Made by a program: the position numbers and the translations under genes
In this document: positions 54,311-62,869 of the stretch, in pieces
How positions within the stretch are numbered: the first letter of the stretch is position 1
Layout: every line of letters starts with the position of its first letter
Notes under the pieces: model-generated
Told to the model about the DNA's origin: nothing
What the model saw: only the letters and a program-made list of their open reading frames with translations
Database searches by the model: none
NCBI RefSeq assembly: GCF_964656455.1
Contig: NC_135718.1
Span: 130,803,966 to 130,867,965 of the forward strand
Reading direction: 5' to 3'
Source: Halichoerus grypus
Taxonomy: Eukaryota; Chordata; Mammalia; Carnivora; Phocidae
DNA: 64,000 bases

Positions 54311-56608
54311 GTGCTCCAGGTCAAGAGTCTGATGGGATCTCAACTTCAATCTCAATTTCCCAGTTCCTGGGCCACCCCAATCCCCCAACCCATTCTGTCC
54401 TCCAGCAAGTGGCACATGCTATTTTGCAGCTAAGCCCCTGACAAAGCCTGAGCCCAGTGGAGCCTCACTGGGCCCTCACACTTTAGAGAAAGAGAAAGAA
54501 AGGAAAGCCAGGAAGTACATGATTGCCCAATAGCTGTAACCTGGCAGCAGGCAACTGGGGACAGTGCCAGGCCTTAGCAGGAAAAACATACTCGGCCCTA
54601 TTGATGAGGCCATAATCCACTCCCTTTCTCCAGCATCCACTCTCCTTCACCAATGAAATGACTTCTTGAATTTCAAACCAGTTACTGACTGCGAAAGCAA
54701 ACAATCTGGGAAGGCCACCGGTCCCACAGCCCATAGGGTAAACCATGGACACACAAATACACATGCACGTCTCATAACCAGCACCCAACGGAATTTTGCA
54801 AAACAGTCCCTAGACCACCTGCCCTAAAAAGCTTGTTAAAATGCAGGGCGGGGGGGGGGGGGGGTCCTGGGTGGCTCAGTTGGTTAAGCGTCTGCCTTTG
54901 GCTCAGGTCATGATCCCAGGGTCCTGGGATGGAGCCCCACATGGCATCTGGCTCCCTGCTCAGTGGGGAGCCTGCTTCTCCCTCTCCCTCTGCTGCTCCC
55001 CCTGCTTGTGCTCTCTCATTCTCTCTCTTTCAAATAAATAAATAAAATCTTAAAAAAAAAAAAATGCAGGGGGCACCTGGGTGGCTCAGTCGTTAAGCGT
55101 CTGCCTTCAGCTCAGGTCATGATCCTGGGGTCCTGGGATCGAACTCTGCATCGAGCTCCCTGCTCGGCAGGAAGTCTGCTTCTCCCTCTCCCACTCCCCA
55201 TGCTTGTGTTCCTACTCTCGCTATCTCTCTGTCAAATAAATAAATAAAATCTTTAAAAAAAAATGCAGGTTATCTGGCCCCATCCTAGACTTTGGAATAA
55301 AATCCTTTGGATGTGGAACCAGAGAAAAAGTATTTCAAAAGAAGCACCCCAGGTGATTCCTATGCACGTTAAACACATGTTTGTTAACTAACTTTTGGCA
55401 AACTTGCTACCCTTTCAGGATTTGCTTTTCCAGATATAAATATCGGTTCTTACTGCAGCTTCTGTGTATCAGGATCAATTTAAATTCACATTTGTAGCTC
55501 ATTCAATCTTCATAGCAGCTTGGGAGGGAGGCTGTGTTGTTTTTTTTTTTTTCAGTTTTGTAGAAGGTGAAACCGAGTATAATGATAAAATAAATTGCTC
55601 CAGTTCTCACAGATTACTGCTACTATCACTACTACTACCACCTATGTCCTCTGACCCCACATTAACTGGACATCTTTCTGAAAAGGCTGAAAACCCAAAG
55701 GTATCCTGGGACACAGTAGACTTTGCACCAGAGCCTGGTTTCACATTTCCCAGAATAAAAAACCCATCCTAATGAAACTTGGAGTCAATTTTAGAGCCAG
55801 AAAGGACCTAAGTGTCAAGCCCATCTCCACCCCATCCCACCCCAGTGCAGATCCCCATGTAGGCTGCGCTGCCAGATAATAAGAACTGAGTTGAGGAACT
55901 GCACCTCACACATTCATCCAAGCACACACTCATTTACTAAACTCATCCTAAGGTCAGGCACCTTCTACTTCCTCTTCCCATTCCACTCTTTCGGATAGTA
56001 CGCTCCAAGCAAACTTCAACCGAAGTCTCATCTTCTGTAGGGAGTCTTCTCAAGACAGGACACTATGCATCTTTTATGCACCCTGCACCAGCCGTCCGCC
56101 TCACTAACTGGGCAGTCATCGCATGCTGGCTAGTGTTGGGGTTCTCAGGTCCAATGCCCGCCCCACCCCCGGCCCCCACCGCACACGCGCGCGCGCGCGA
56201 AGACTGAATGCTGGCCACTCCACCGAGGACCGCGCTAGCCCCCCGCCCGGCCTGCATCCCTCACCGTCCGCGGCCAAGCCCCGCGCCCGCCCCGCGCCCG
56301 CCCCGCGCCCGCCCCGCGTCCGCCCCGCCCCAAGCAGCGCGGCGAGAGGGAATCGCACTTACCAAGCGCCCCGAGCTCTCCCGCGCCTTCTTCACCTTCC
56401 CGTAGGTGCCCTTGCCCAGGGTCTCGAGGAACTCGTAGCGGTGGCGCAGGTTGTGCTTGTGGTGGTGCCGCTTCACCGCCTGCTTCTTCATCTGGGGCTT
56501 GGGCGACTTGATGAGCCCGTCGGTCAGCGGCCGGGCAAGCTCGGCGGTCAGGGCGGGGGCGGCCGAGGGAGCTGGGCCGGGGCGCCGGGGGAAAGCCAAA
56601 GGCTCCAT
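39278..56608 (-). CDS. NUAK2: NUAK2, NUAK family kinase 2: spliced CDS span (7 exons)
   Basis: On the - strand the join is 56608..56363, 47077..46957, 44284..44133, 43775..43710, 41817..41698, 41123..40991 and 40341..39278, which is 1902 nt and 633 residues (human about 628). NUAK2 (SNARK) is a Ser/Thr kinase of the AMPK-related family, activated by LKB1 and linked to myosin phosphatase and Hippo/YAP signalling. The kinase domain covers about 58-308. Visible features are the glycine loop GKGTYGKV (65-72), catalytic Lys in VAIK (K86), alpha-C Glu in RREI (E105), HRD (D180), DFG (198-200), activation-loop Thr in LQTFCGSP (T213, the LKB1 site by family alignment) and SPE (222-224). The tail has three GILK motifs (414, 451, 504) and [13 protein letters not shown] (460-472). 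Every catalytic residue is present, so the gene looks intact. Confidence 0.97.
40342..40990 (-). other. NUAK2 intron 6
   Basis: This 649-bp GT/AG intron separates exons 6 and 7. No repeat or motif of note was recognised. Confidence 0.8.
40991..41123 (-). CDS. NUAK2: NUAK2 coding exon 6
   Basis: This 133-nt exon encodes [20 protein letters not shown] and continues to REPPKPS plus one base. It covers the alpha-F helix ([10 protein letters not shown]) and the alpha-G region. The acceptor is CTCCCTAG and the donor CTCCG|GTGAGTG. Confidence 0.95.
41124..41697 (-). other. NUAK2 intron 5
   Basis: This 574-bp GT/AG intron separates exons 5 and 6. No repeat or motif of note was recognised. Confidence 0.8.
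41698..41817 (-). CDS. NUAK2: NUAK2 coding exon 5 (activation segment)
   Basis: This 120-nt exon encodes [20 protein letters not shown] through KPYTGPE. It holds DFG, the LKB1-site Thr (T213) and the SPE motif. The acceptor is TCCTGCAG and the donor CAGAG|GTGAGTG, both phase 0. Confidence 0.95.
41818..43709 (-). other. NUAK2 intron 4
   Basis: This 1892-bp intron has no SINE. A MIR lies at about 43425-43575. The stretch 42770-42900 is AT-richer than its surroundings, with TTTATGG, TTTATTGGG and ATTGGTT motifs. Confidence 0.75.
43425..43575 (+). repeat. MIR in NUAK2 intron 4
   Basis: AGAGCACGGGCTGGGGAATC, ACCTTGGGTAAGTCACC and CATCCATAAAACGAGG are sense MIR. Confidence 0.75.
43710..43775 (-). 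CDS. NUAK2: NUAK2 coding exon 4 (catalytic loop)
   Basis: This 66-nt exon encodes [20 protein letters not shown] and IK. It contains the catalytic loop HRDLKLEN with D180 and N185. The acceptor is CTTTCAG and the donor AAG|GTGAGC, both phase 0. Confidence 0.95.
43776..44132 (-). other. NUAK2 intron 3
   Basis: This 357-bp GT/AG intron separates exons 3 and 4 and shows no recognised repeat. Confidence 0.8.
44133..44284 (-). CDS. NUAK2: NUAK2 coding exon 3
   Basis: This 152-nt exon completes the split Val codon and encodes [20 protein letters not shown] through AVHYCHQ. It covers the gatekeeper and hinge ([10 protein letters not shown]) and the alpha-E helix. The acceptor is GCCCCAG|TGTTTG and the donor CACCAG|GTGAGC. 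Confidence 0.95.
44541..44587. repeat. (ATCT)n microsatellite at SINE tail
   Basis: About 11 ATCT units sit exactly where the tail of the adjoining - strand Can-SINE should be. Confidence 0.95.
44588..44749 (-). repeat. Can-SINE in NUAK2 intron 2
   Basis: - strand copy from AAGAAAGAGAAAGAGC to CCCCAGGCACCCC. The following CAGGCTTTTGAGGATTCTT repeats the sequence before the ATCT array (about 44519-44533), so tail, array and SINE share one target-site duplication. Confidence 0.9.
44895..45115 (+). repeat. MIR in NUAK2 intron 2
   Basis: TCACTGACTAGCCGGGTGACC and CAATTTCCTCATCTGAAGAG are sense MIR. It ends near AGCACACGATAAATGGTG. Confidence 0.8.
46640..46840 (-). repeat. MIR in NUAK2 intron 2
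   Basis: CCGTTTTACAAACGAGGAAC and CCCCAAGTCCTACAGCTGGG are antisense MIR. Confidence 0.7.
46876..46932. repeat. (GC)n(CA)n compound microsatellite near NUAK2 exon 2 donor
   Basis: Six GC units run into about 23 CA units. On the NUAK2 transcript this is (GU)n(GC)n starting about 25 nt after the exon 2 donor. Confidence 0.97.
46957..47077 (-). CDS. NUAK2: NUAK2 coding exon 2
   Basis: This 121-nt exon begins GTGGCCATCAAG after TTCCCAG. It carries the VAIK lysine, the alpha-C helix ([19 protein letters not shown]) and ends HE plus one base. The donor is GAAG|GTACAG. On the transcript a (GT)n(GC)n repeat starts about 25 nt into the following intron. Confidence 0.95.
47530..47650 (-). repeat. MIR fragment
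   Basis: GGGGAGAAAACTGGGACCCG and CTGCTCAAGGTCGCGCAGTG are the antisense MIR core. Confidence 0.6.
47655..48160 (+). mobile_element. L1 3' end, interrupted by a SINE
   Basis: ATTATGCTAAGTGAAAGAAGC, CCAGAATAGGCAAAAGCATG and GTCACTGAATTGTACCTTTAA are in sense L1M order. It ends in A-rich sequence. Confidence 0.8.
47732..47874 (-). repeat. Can-SINE with internal deletion
   Basis: - strand copy with about 50 bp lost between AGGGAGCCC and the GGGATCATGACCTGAGCC region. It sits within an L1. Confidence 0.88.
50628..50858 (+). repeat. Can-SINE in NUAK2 intron 1
   Basis: Diverged head (GGGGCACCTGGGTGGCTCAG then TTCATTTAGAG) and a long A-rich tail. AATAGAGCCCTTTTA and AATAGAACCCCTTTTA flank it. Confidence 0.92.
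51130..51480. repeat. Ancient dispersed repeat, unclassified
   Basis: CACCTACTATGTGCCTGGTGC, GTCCCTGCACCAAGGCCCTC and GGGCAAAGGCCAGAAAG belong to a common old mammalian repeat that I cannot name reliably. Similar blocks occur at about 1485-1800, 20380-20760 and 58505-58810. Confidence 0.45.
52775..52985 (-). repeat. MIR in NUAK2 intron 1
   Basis: GCTGAGCACTTTACAGATAT, CACGAGGTAGGAAGCATTAT and AGAGGAGGAAACGGAGAGAC are antisense MIR. Confidence 0.8.
53235..53350 (+). repeat. MIR fragment
   Basis: CTGGGCCTCAGTTTCCCCATC plus flanking matches to sense MIR. Confidence 0.65.
54258..54310. repeat. (CT)n(CA)n compound microsatellite
   Basis: About 16 CT units pass directly into about 10 CA units, in NUAK2 intron 1. 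Confidence 0.97.
54849..55062 (+). repeat. Can-SINE with poly-G head
   Basis: Full-length copy in which the start of the head is replaced by 15 G (54850-54864). AAAATGCAGG lies before and after it. Confidence 0.93.
55070..55259 (+). repeat. Can-SINE
   Basis: Second + copy, directly after the first. The same AAAATGCAGG follows it at about 55260-55269. Confidence 0.93.
55485..55760 (-). repeat. MIR
   Basis: CATTCAATCTTCATAGCAGC and TTTTGTAGAAGGTGAAACCGA fit antisense MIR. Confidence 0.55.
56279..56331. repeat. 11-bp GC minisatellite in NUAK2 intron 1
   Basis: Four to five units of CCCCGCGCCCG lie about 32 bp from the exon 1 donor. The NUAK2-sense strand is the G-rich one. Confidence 0.9.
56363..56608 (-). 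CDS. NUAK2: NUAK2 coding exon 1
   Basis: The start codon is GCCATGG on the - strand, a strong Kozak context (G at -3 and +4). It is the first ATG downstream of the predicted TATA-directed start site, and no upstream ATG is seen between. The exon encodes 82 residues: an Ala/Pro-rich leader, a basic His-rich stretch ([15 protein letters not shown]) and the glycine-rich loop. The donor is CGCTTG|GTAAGT, phase 0. The leader appears about five residues longer than the human protein as I recall it, which accounts for the total length difference. Confidence 0.95.
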
Positions 56609-56727
56609 GGCGGGCAGGAGGCGAGCGAGGGCGGAGGGGGAGCCGGCTGCGCGGGGAGAGCAGAGCTAGAGCCGGGGGTACACGACCCGCACCAGGGCGG
56701 GGAACCCGCAGCCGCACAACCGCGCGC
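56609..56727 (-). other. NUAK2: NUAK2 5' untranslated region (estimated)
   Basis: About 120 nt of GC-rich sequence lie between the estimated start site (25-30 nt from the TATA-like box) and the ATG. There is no upstream ATG in it. The exact 5' end is inferred. Confidence 0.55.
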
Positions 56728-56751
56728 GGCAAGTCCCCGCGTTCCAAGTTG

Positions 56752-56758
56752 TTATAAA
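56752..56758 (-). promoter_or_regulatory. NUAK2 TATA-like box
   Basis: On the - strand the sequence reads GCGTTTATAACAAC, placing a TTTATAA element about 145 nt upstream of the start codon. It is the only AT-rich patch in an otherwise GC-rich promoter. Confidence 0.65.
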
Positions 56759-56798
56759 CGCTTGGAGCCCGAGGCCCTGGCCACGCCCCCACGCGCCC

Positions 56799-56803
56799 AT
56801 TGG
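56799..56803 (-). promoter_or_regulatory. NUAK2 proximal CCAAT box
   Basis: ATTGG on the + strand is CCAAT on the - strand, in gene orientation. It lies about 45 nt upstream of the TATA-like box, near -75 of the predicted start. This is the usual NF-Y position. Confidence 0.6.
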
Positions 56804-56828
56804 TCTGCTCGCCGGCAGGGCCGCCCGC

Positions 56829-56833
56829 ATTGG
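56829..56833 (-). promoter_or_regulatory. NUAK2 distal CCAAT box
   Basis: A second CCAAT on the - strand lies 30 nt upstream of the first. Paired CCAAT boxes at this spacing are common in NF-Y-bound promoters. Confidence 0.55.
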
Positions 56834-57466
56834 CTCGCCCGGGCCTCCGGCCCCGATTCCCCCACCCCCCACGCCAGCCGAGTCTGGGAAAGGTGTCAAA
56901 GGAGCCCCGCCCACCCGGGCCCCAGAGGGACAGGCTCGGGGAATAGGAGACATCAGAGGAGGCTGCTTGGCTGGTCCGTACTACCGGGGTCTGGAACTGC
57001 TCTTGCCTCTGAGCGGCACTCTGTCCTGGTTAGAGCCACCTGTTGTCATTCTACTGTGCTGTTTCCTCTGTTATCGAGGGGCAATCTGACAGTACTAGAG
57101 GTCACCGAAGTATTTTCTCCATCTTGACTAATTTGCATCTCTCAAGCCAAAATCTGTGAAGTCACTTGACCACTTCTTTCAGACCATAAGGGGGAAAAGA
57201 GGAATGGAGTGGGATGGAGGCAGACCCCAGTGAAGTGGGAGGGCTAGTGGAGAGCTGTTCCAGGGGTTCTGAGTTCACCTGTCTTCAGTTAGTTAAACCT
57301 TCACTGGATCCCAGAAATGTGGTTCTGGAAAGTTCTTACCTCTTCATCAAAGAAGGCTTGTAGGGTTGAGTGGCTCCCTCAAGATGTAGTGGAATTTATG
57401 AAGTGTTGGAAGGAGGTGGAGCAAGGCAAAGGGAAATATTCATTCATTTAAAAATGCTTTACACTC

Positions 57467-57639
57467 GGGGCGCCTGGGTGACTCAGTCGTTAAGGGTCTG
57501 CCTTCAGCTCAGGTCATGATCTCAGGGTCCTGGGATCGAGCCCCGCATCGGGCTCCCTGCTTCTCCCTTTCCCACTCCCCCTGCTTGTGTTCCCTTTCTC
57601 GCTGTGTCTCTCTCTGTCAAATAAATAAAATATTTTTTA
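57467..57639 (+). repeat. Can-SINE
   Basis: Shortened body. A 17-bp duplication, AAAAATGCTTTACACTC, lies at 57450-57466 and 57640-57656. Confidence 0.95.
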
Positions 57640-57790
57640 AAAAATGCTTTACACTCTTATTATTTAACTTCTGTTCCCTAAATCTGTATATAGCGGCCCA
57701 CTCATAAGTTTTCCTCTCTGATTTTGGAGCCAGGAGGACTGGTGTTAAGTCATGAGATTTGGCTTGGTATTTAAGGCCTAGAGCACTGGG

Positions 57791-57840
57791 TCTAGAATCC
57801 CCATTCTGAGTGTCATCTAGAATCCCCATTCTGAGTGTCA
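57791..57840. repeat. 25-bp direct duplication
   Basis: TCTAGAATCCCCATTCTGAG plus TGTCA occurs twice without a gap, and a partial third copy (TTTAGAAT) follows. Confidence 0.95.
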
Positions 57841-57924
57841 TTTAGAATGAAATGAGAATATCCATAGGTTCTCCTTCCTCTAAGTGTAATAAGGAGAAAG
57901 AGACATTTCCCCTTGAGTCTTCTT

Positions 57925-58012
57925 GTTAACCCAATTTTTTGAAGTGGGTCTTATTTTGCCAAAAGCCACATAGCCATATAGAGAAACTGGCAGAGCTGGG
58001 ATTCAGACCCCC
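57925..58012 (-). repeat. MIR fragment
   Basis: CAAAAGCCACATAGCCATAT and GCAGAGCTGGGATTCAGACC match the antisense MIR end. Confidence 0.6.
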
Positions 58013-58887
58013 CCATAGGAGGATTGTGTCTCCAGCTGTGTATTCAGGGCATGCTGAAGATCAAGAAGGACTACATCCCCAGTGACTGGATTTCGTATTT
58101 AGTGTCTGCCCACTTTCCTACTTCTACTGATTCTTTGATCCTTTCTAGTGTGAGTTAGGGATGGAGAACGCTTCCTTTGTAGCAGGAGAGGATCCACTTA
58201 GGTAGAAAACCAACCTCCCCCAAATCCGCAGGAGGTAGCCAATTTGGTATTCTTCCCTCTACCAGCCTCCCTTCTTGCTCTGAGTCATCCGCCAAAATAG
58301 AATGAGGCCCAGGTAACAGTCCCCCTGACCTGCTGTTTCCTTTCTCCCCTGAGATCTGCATCCATCCTGGGGGCCCAGCTAGCTAGGGCCATCCAGATGG
58401 ATTAGGATTCTTAAGAGGAAGTATGGGTAGTATTAGAGCAAGCACAGGGCCCTGAGCTCTAGTCCTGCTGACACCGACCGGTTCTGTGGCCTTTTACCAG
58501 TCACTTACTCATTCTATACATACTGGTGCCTGCTAGGTGCTGGGCCTCTGGATATACATGATGGTGACAAAGATGGACATGGTCTCTGCCCTTAGAGAAG
58601 TCTCAGTCTAGTGAGAAATAAACAAGCAAATCCTGGACAGAGGAAGATGTGCTCAAGATGGGAGAACAGAATGCCCTTGGGGTGTATAAGAGGAGGGAGC
58701 CCTTAGCCTTAACAGGATAAGGTTGGTCAGGGGAAGCTTCCAGCAGACAGGGCCTCTTAAGCTGAGACCTGAAGGATGGGAGACAATTAGCCAGATGAAT
58801 CAACACCTCTTCATAAATAAGATGAAAGAATTATATGGATGAGCCTAAGATTCCATTTTAAGCTTAATCTAGACTCCTATCAATTCT

Positions 58888-59089
58888 TTTTTTTTTTTTT
58901 TAAAGATTTTATTTATTTATTTGCCAGAGAGATAGAGAGCACAAGGAGGCAGAGAGGCAGGCAGAGGGAGAGGGAGAAGCAGGCTCCCCGCCGAGCAGGG
59001 AGCCCGATGCGAGACTCGATCCCAGGACCGCGGGACCATGACCCAAGCCAAAGGCAGCTGCTTAACCGACTGAGCCACCCAGGCGCCCC
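58888..59089 (-). repeat. Can-SINE
   Basis: Full-length - strand copy. TAGACTCCTATCAATTCT (58870-58887) and TAGACTCCTGTCAATTCT (59090-59107) are an 18-bp duplication with one change. Confidence 0.95.
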
Positions 59090-60895
59090 TAGACTCCTGT
59101 CAATTCTTTCAGATATCCTCAATACTGCTAGTGCAACGTTAGGCACGAAAGAAGGTGCTCGGTAGATGCTTATGACCCAAAGGAACGCATGTGCGATGGA
59201 ATTCAAAGATTAAAGTGAAAGCATCTCCAGATGATTGATTTCCCTCCATCACCACCTGAACGGGCCCTGGCTGCCTTGGGGGGTTGATCTCCTGGGCCTT
59301 CCCTACCCCACTTCAGCTTCCTTTGACCGGAATGTGAATCCTTATTTAGGGGGCAAGCCATGCATGATCAAAGAGCCCAGAGAAAAGAAATCTGTGCTGT
59401 TCCAGCCAGGTGCGCCCTGGTGGCCCCCAAGGGACTACAAGACAGTGGTGATGAGTGGACCAAGCTGCTGTCTGTCCACAGAGACGGGCAGAGGCTCAGA
59501 CTCAGAGCCGGAACAGCTTGTGACTCGGAAATGTGGTTCACTGCTGAAACTCAACTCTCAAATTCCTTACAGGGAGACCTGGTCTGTCGCAACAGAGTGA
59601 GAATTCCCTGACAGGGAATCTGATTATATCTGGGGCCTCGGCTGCTGCAGATTTCAGGACATTCCTGGGTCATGTGCTCGGATGTGGCTGGAAAGCTGGG
59701 CTGAGCTAGGCCATGTTAATCCTGCCTGCCCCACCATCCCCTCCTGGGAAGGGGAAGCCTGGCACCCCCACCCCCATGTCCCATCACTGATCGCTGTGGG
59801 AAGGGCTCTGGGGATAACCATTCTTTGGGCCACATCAGGCAAGCCGTGAGAAACAAGCATCTGCCCCAGTCCCTACACACTTCACAACCTGTGTGCACGC
59901 GTGTCTGTGTGGGCCTAGACTAGTAAAAACAGATGTTAATGTGGCTCAGAGGAAGGGCTGTCGTGGGGCGTGGAATGCAGGGTGTTGGTGGGAGGGCAGG
60001 TGAGAGACACCAAAGCCATATCTTGGGGGGTGAGGGGTAAAGCATTTCTTCTGAAAAAGAAATACACCTAAGATGAGCCTTGAGGGGTGACCAAGAATTA
60101 GCTCTCTGCTCTCAGGAAGGATACAGTTTAGTAAGGGAAATAAGATAAATACACAATTTATCATATAACCCAAGGCAGAAAGTAGGAAGGGCCTCAAGAG
60201 AAGTACAAGGTGCCATGTGAGGCTGAAAGGACGGGTCCTGCTCTGGCTCAGGGGTTTGACGGAGGACCTTAGAGGGAGAAGTATGAAGAAAGGCCCTCAG
60301 GGATGGGGTGGAGGTGGGTGAGGGGAGGCGATGCTGAGTGTGTGTGTGAGGGGTTGGGGGGCAGGAAGGAGAGTAGAGAAGGGCCAGCCAAGCCCTCTCT
60401 GGATCTGATAAACTTTAGGGAGACTCCCAGGCCCTAGAGCATCTCCTCCCTCGGGATTTACCTCAGTATTGATGCCTGAGCCCCATCTTTCTTTTCTTTG
60501 GGAAAAGGGCTGCTGCAGGCTGGAGGGCCCTTCCAGCCTGAGACCCCAACAATTATATTCCCTTTCCCCGGAGCCCTGAGGATGGGTTACAGCTCTCAGT
60601 CCACCCCCAGGTGGTGGACAATATAGCCTTGAAGGTGCTGCCCTTCCCCTCTCAGGAGCTGGTGGAATTGTCTGGATAGGAACCTATGAGTTAGAAGTGG
60701 CCCTCCAAGTTTAGGAGGTGGGAGTCCAAAGAGAGGGTTTTAAATTCTGTTAGTGGCTGGCAAGTTAGGATGCCTGACTCAATGCTGCTCTCTACTGACC
60801 AACTCAAGCCTAGCAAGTTATATGGGATGCCCAAAGCTGTGACCACAAGCTTTGCTTAGGTAATTATTCCTTCAATGAGCCAATCACTCCACTCG

Positions 60896-60922
60896 TTCAT
60901 TCATTCATTCATTCATTCATTC
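60896..60922. repeat. (ATTC)n short tandem repeat
   Basis: About six ATTC units before CAACAAATATG. Confidence 0.9.
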
Positions 60923-60944
60923 AACAAATATGTACTGAGCAATG

Positions 60945-61100
60945 ACAACAATAAGTATAATAATATCTAACATTTATTGAGCCAGCCCTGGTTCTAACTG
61001 TCTTAGATACAGTGTCCTGTCCAAGACCACCCAGCCCTGACTGGGAGTAACAGAGCTAAGAGGCTAACCCCATGGGTCCAACATCACAGCTCGAGCTCCT
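60945..61100 (-). repeat. MIR
   Basis: AACATTTATTGAGCCAGCCC and AAGACCACCCAGCCCTGAC match antisense MIR. Confidence 0.7.
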
Positions 61101-61714
61101 AAGGATGGTATTGCTTTGTGGCACCCAAATGGGCTCCGGAAATACAAGTTGGAACTAATGAGCTGCTTACAATCTAAATTCTGTAAGCCTTACCAGGAAT
61201 TTGGGGGAATTGTGTGCAGCAAACACTGAAACGCTCTCGATTACAACGGGAAATTGAATCTTATTCACAGGTTAGGCCTGGGAGGGACATGACCCTAGCT
61301 CTTCTCCCCAAAACAGAAAGCTTGCCTGTCTCCTACCTGGGGCGGCAGGGAGAGCTCAGGCAGATGAAGAGTCAGAGGTCCTCGGTTCCAGCTCCTCTTT
61401 TAACCACCAACATACCCACTTGGGTCATGGCCAAGGACTTTCTCTCCTGGGAAAATTCCCTCGTCTTTAAAAAGAGATTTGGATAAACCAACTCTGAGTT
61501 TCATTTCAACTCTTCTGGGACTCCTTTGCCACATCTAAGAAAGGACGAATTGGAAATCTCTGTCACTCCCATTCTTTTGCCCACCTGGCAGGTGATTCCA
61601 TCACTACAAGACATTCAGGGGCTCCATTCCCTTTCCCAGCCCCAGACTGGAATGATGTTTTGGCTCAGGAATCTACAACCCAGACTCAGGTTCATGAATT
61701 CCATCCTCGACACA

Positions 61715-61870
61715 ACTCTAGGACGTGGGTGCCAGCATATGATTATCCCCATTGCACAGATGAGGAAACTGAGACACAGAGAAATTCAAGAACTGTAGTG
61801 TCATAAACCTGGCAAGTAGTGGAGCCAGACGGGAGCCCAGGCCATCTGGCTTCAGAAACAGGTCTCTTAG
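61715..61870 (-). repeat. MIR
   Basis: ATTGCACAGATGAGGAAACTG and AAGTAGTGGAGCCAGACGGG match antisense MIR. Confidence 0.75.
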
Positions 61871-62681
61871 CCCTCATACTTCAGCTTAGAGGGGATACTT
61901 GATTTGCCCAGAGTCTCAAATAAACTATGCCTCTCGATGTCATAGTTTACTCGACCTGAAATGTGCCTCATGACTGCCTTGTGGGCTTTCTGTGGGATGA
62001 AACAAGATGTGAAGTGGTCAGATTGATGATTTCCTATGTCTGCTTGGGGTTTTGCTGAGCTCTGGTACTCTCAATCCCCTCCCCCCAATTCTGGCAGAGA
62101 CCCACATGCGTGGGCGTGCTGTGACACCAAGGGGCTTATCAGACTCCCTGAGCTACAGCGGATCTGATCTGGGACACAGGACTGTTAAGATAAGCATTGA
62201 GACTGCCCAAGGTTAGAGCTCTGTGCTGGGGAAGGGAGAGAGGAGCCTGACTTGGGGAGAGAAGAGGAAGGAGCCGTGAATGACTCTCAGCGCTGGTTTG
62301 CTAGCAGAACAAGGATATTCTTGAGGGTTGGGAGGTGGAGTGGGTGGCTGTTTGTGTAGATTTAGTGCGGGGCTTCTAGGTGGGGTTTTGGAAAGGGTCC
62401 TCTTACCCTGTTGTTGATGGCAAAACAAAAAGATCTTTCTCTTTTGCTGCCCCTCATTCCTATGTCCTTTTCTCAGTCTCTGAGCCTGTGTAACTCCCAT
62501 GGCTGTGGGGTTTGCAGGCGGGAGCGGGGGCACCTATGCTTAGGACTGGGGTGAAAGTTTTCATGAGATTCATCTGGGCACCCAGTCACCATGTACTTTC
62601 CACTGACTAATTCTGCTGTGCTGTTGCCTTAGCCATCGGAGAGGGTGATGGGCTGAAATGGGACATAAGAAATAAAAATAA

Positions 62682-62853
62682 GGGGCGCCTGGGTGGCTCA
62701 GTCAGTTAAGCGGCTGCCTTCGGCTCAGGTCATGATCCCAGGGTCCTGGGATCGAGCCCCACATCGGGGGGCTCTGCTTCTCCCTCTGCCTCTGCTGCTC
62801 CCCCTGCTTATAGTTTCTCTCTGTCAAATAAATAAATAAAATCTTTTTTAAAA
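62682..62853 (+). repeat. Can-SINE
   Basis: Consensus head, shortened body and AAATAAATAAAATC tail. AATAAAAATAA occurs at both borders. Confidence 0.93.
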
Positions 62854-62869
62854 AATAAAAATAAGTCCT

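Larger units (their letters stand above)
54805..55375. repeat. MER5-like relic holding two Can-SINEs
   Basis: AAGCTTGTTAAAATGCAGG before the SINEs, and TTATCTGGCCCCATCCTAGAC through CCCCAGGTGATTCCTATGCAC after them, read as one MER5-type element. Confidence 0.6.
47078..56362 (-). other. NUAK2 intron 1
   Basis: This 9285-bp GT/AG intron holds an L1 3' fragment at about 47655-48160, a CpG-rich patch at 48940-49330, Can-SINEs at 50628, 54846 and 55070, a MER5-like relic, MIRs and a (CT)n(CA)n tract at 54258-54310. A minisatellite lies just inside the donor. Between about 49340 and 50610 I see only unremarkable AT-rich sequence and an A17-19 run at 49614-49631. Confidence 0.8.
56150..56950. promoter_or_regulatory. 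CpG island over NUAK2 promoter and exon 1
   Basis: Dense CpG, by eye, runs from the CGCGCG stretch near 56187 through exon 1 to about 56950. GC-box-like sequences occur near 56771 and 56905. The flanks on both sides drop to ordinary composition with repeats. Confidence 0.8.

Noticed and set aside
56123..57127. 334-codon open frame on the + strand across the NUAK2 promoter
   Set aside because: Stops are rare in CpG-island sequence. The translation is Pro/Arg/Ala-rich with no motif, and it covers the NUAK2 first exon, TATA-like box and CCAAT boxes on the other strand.
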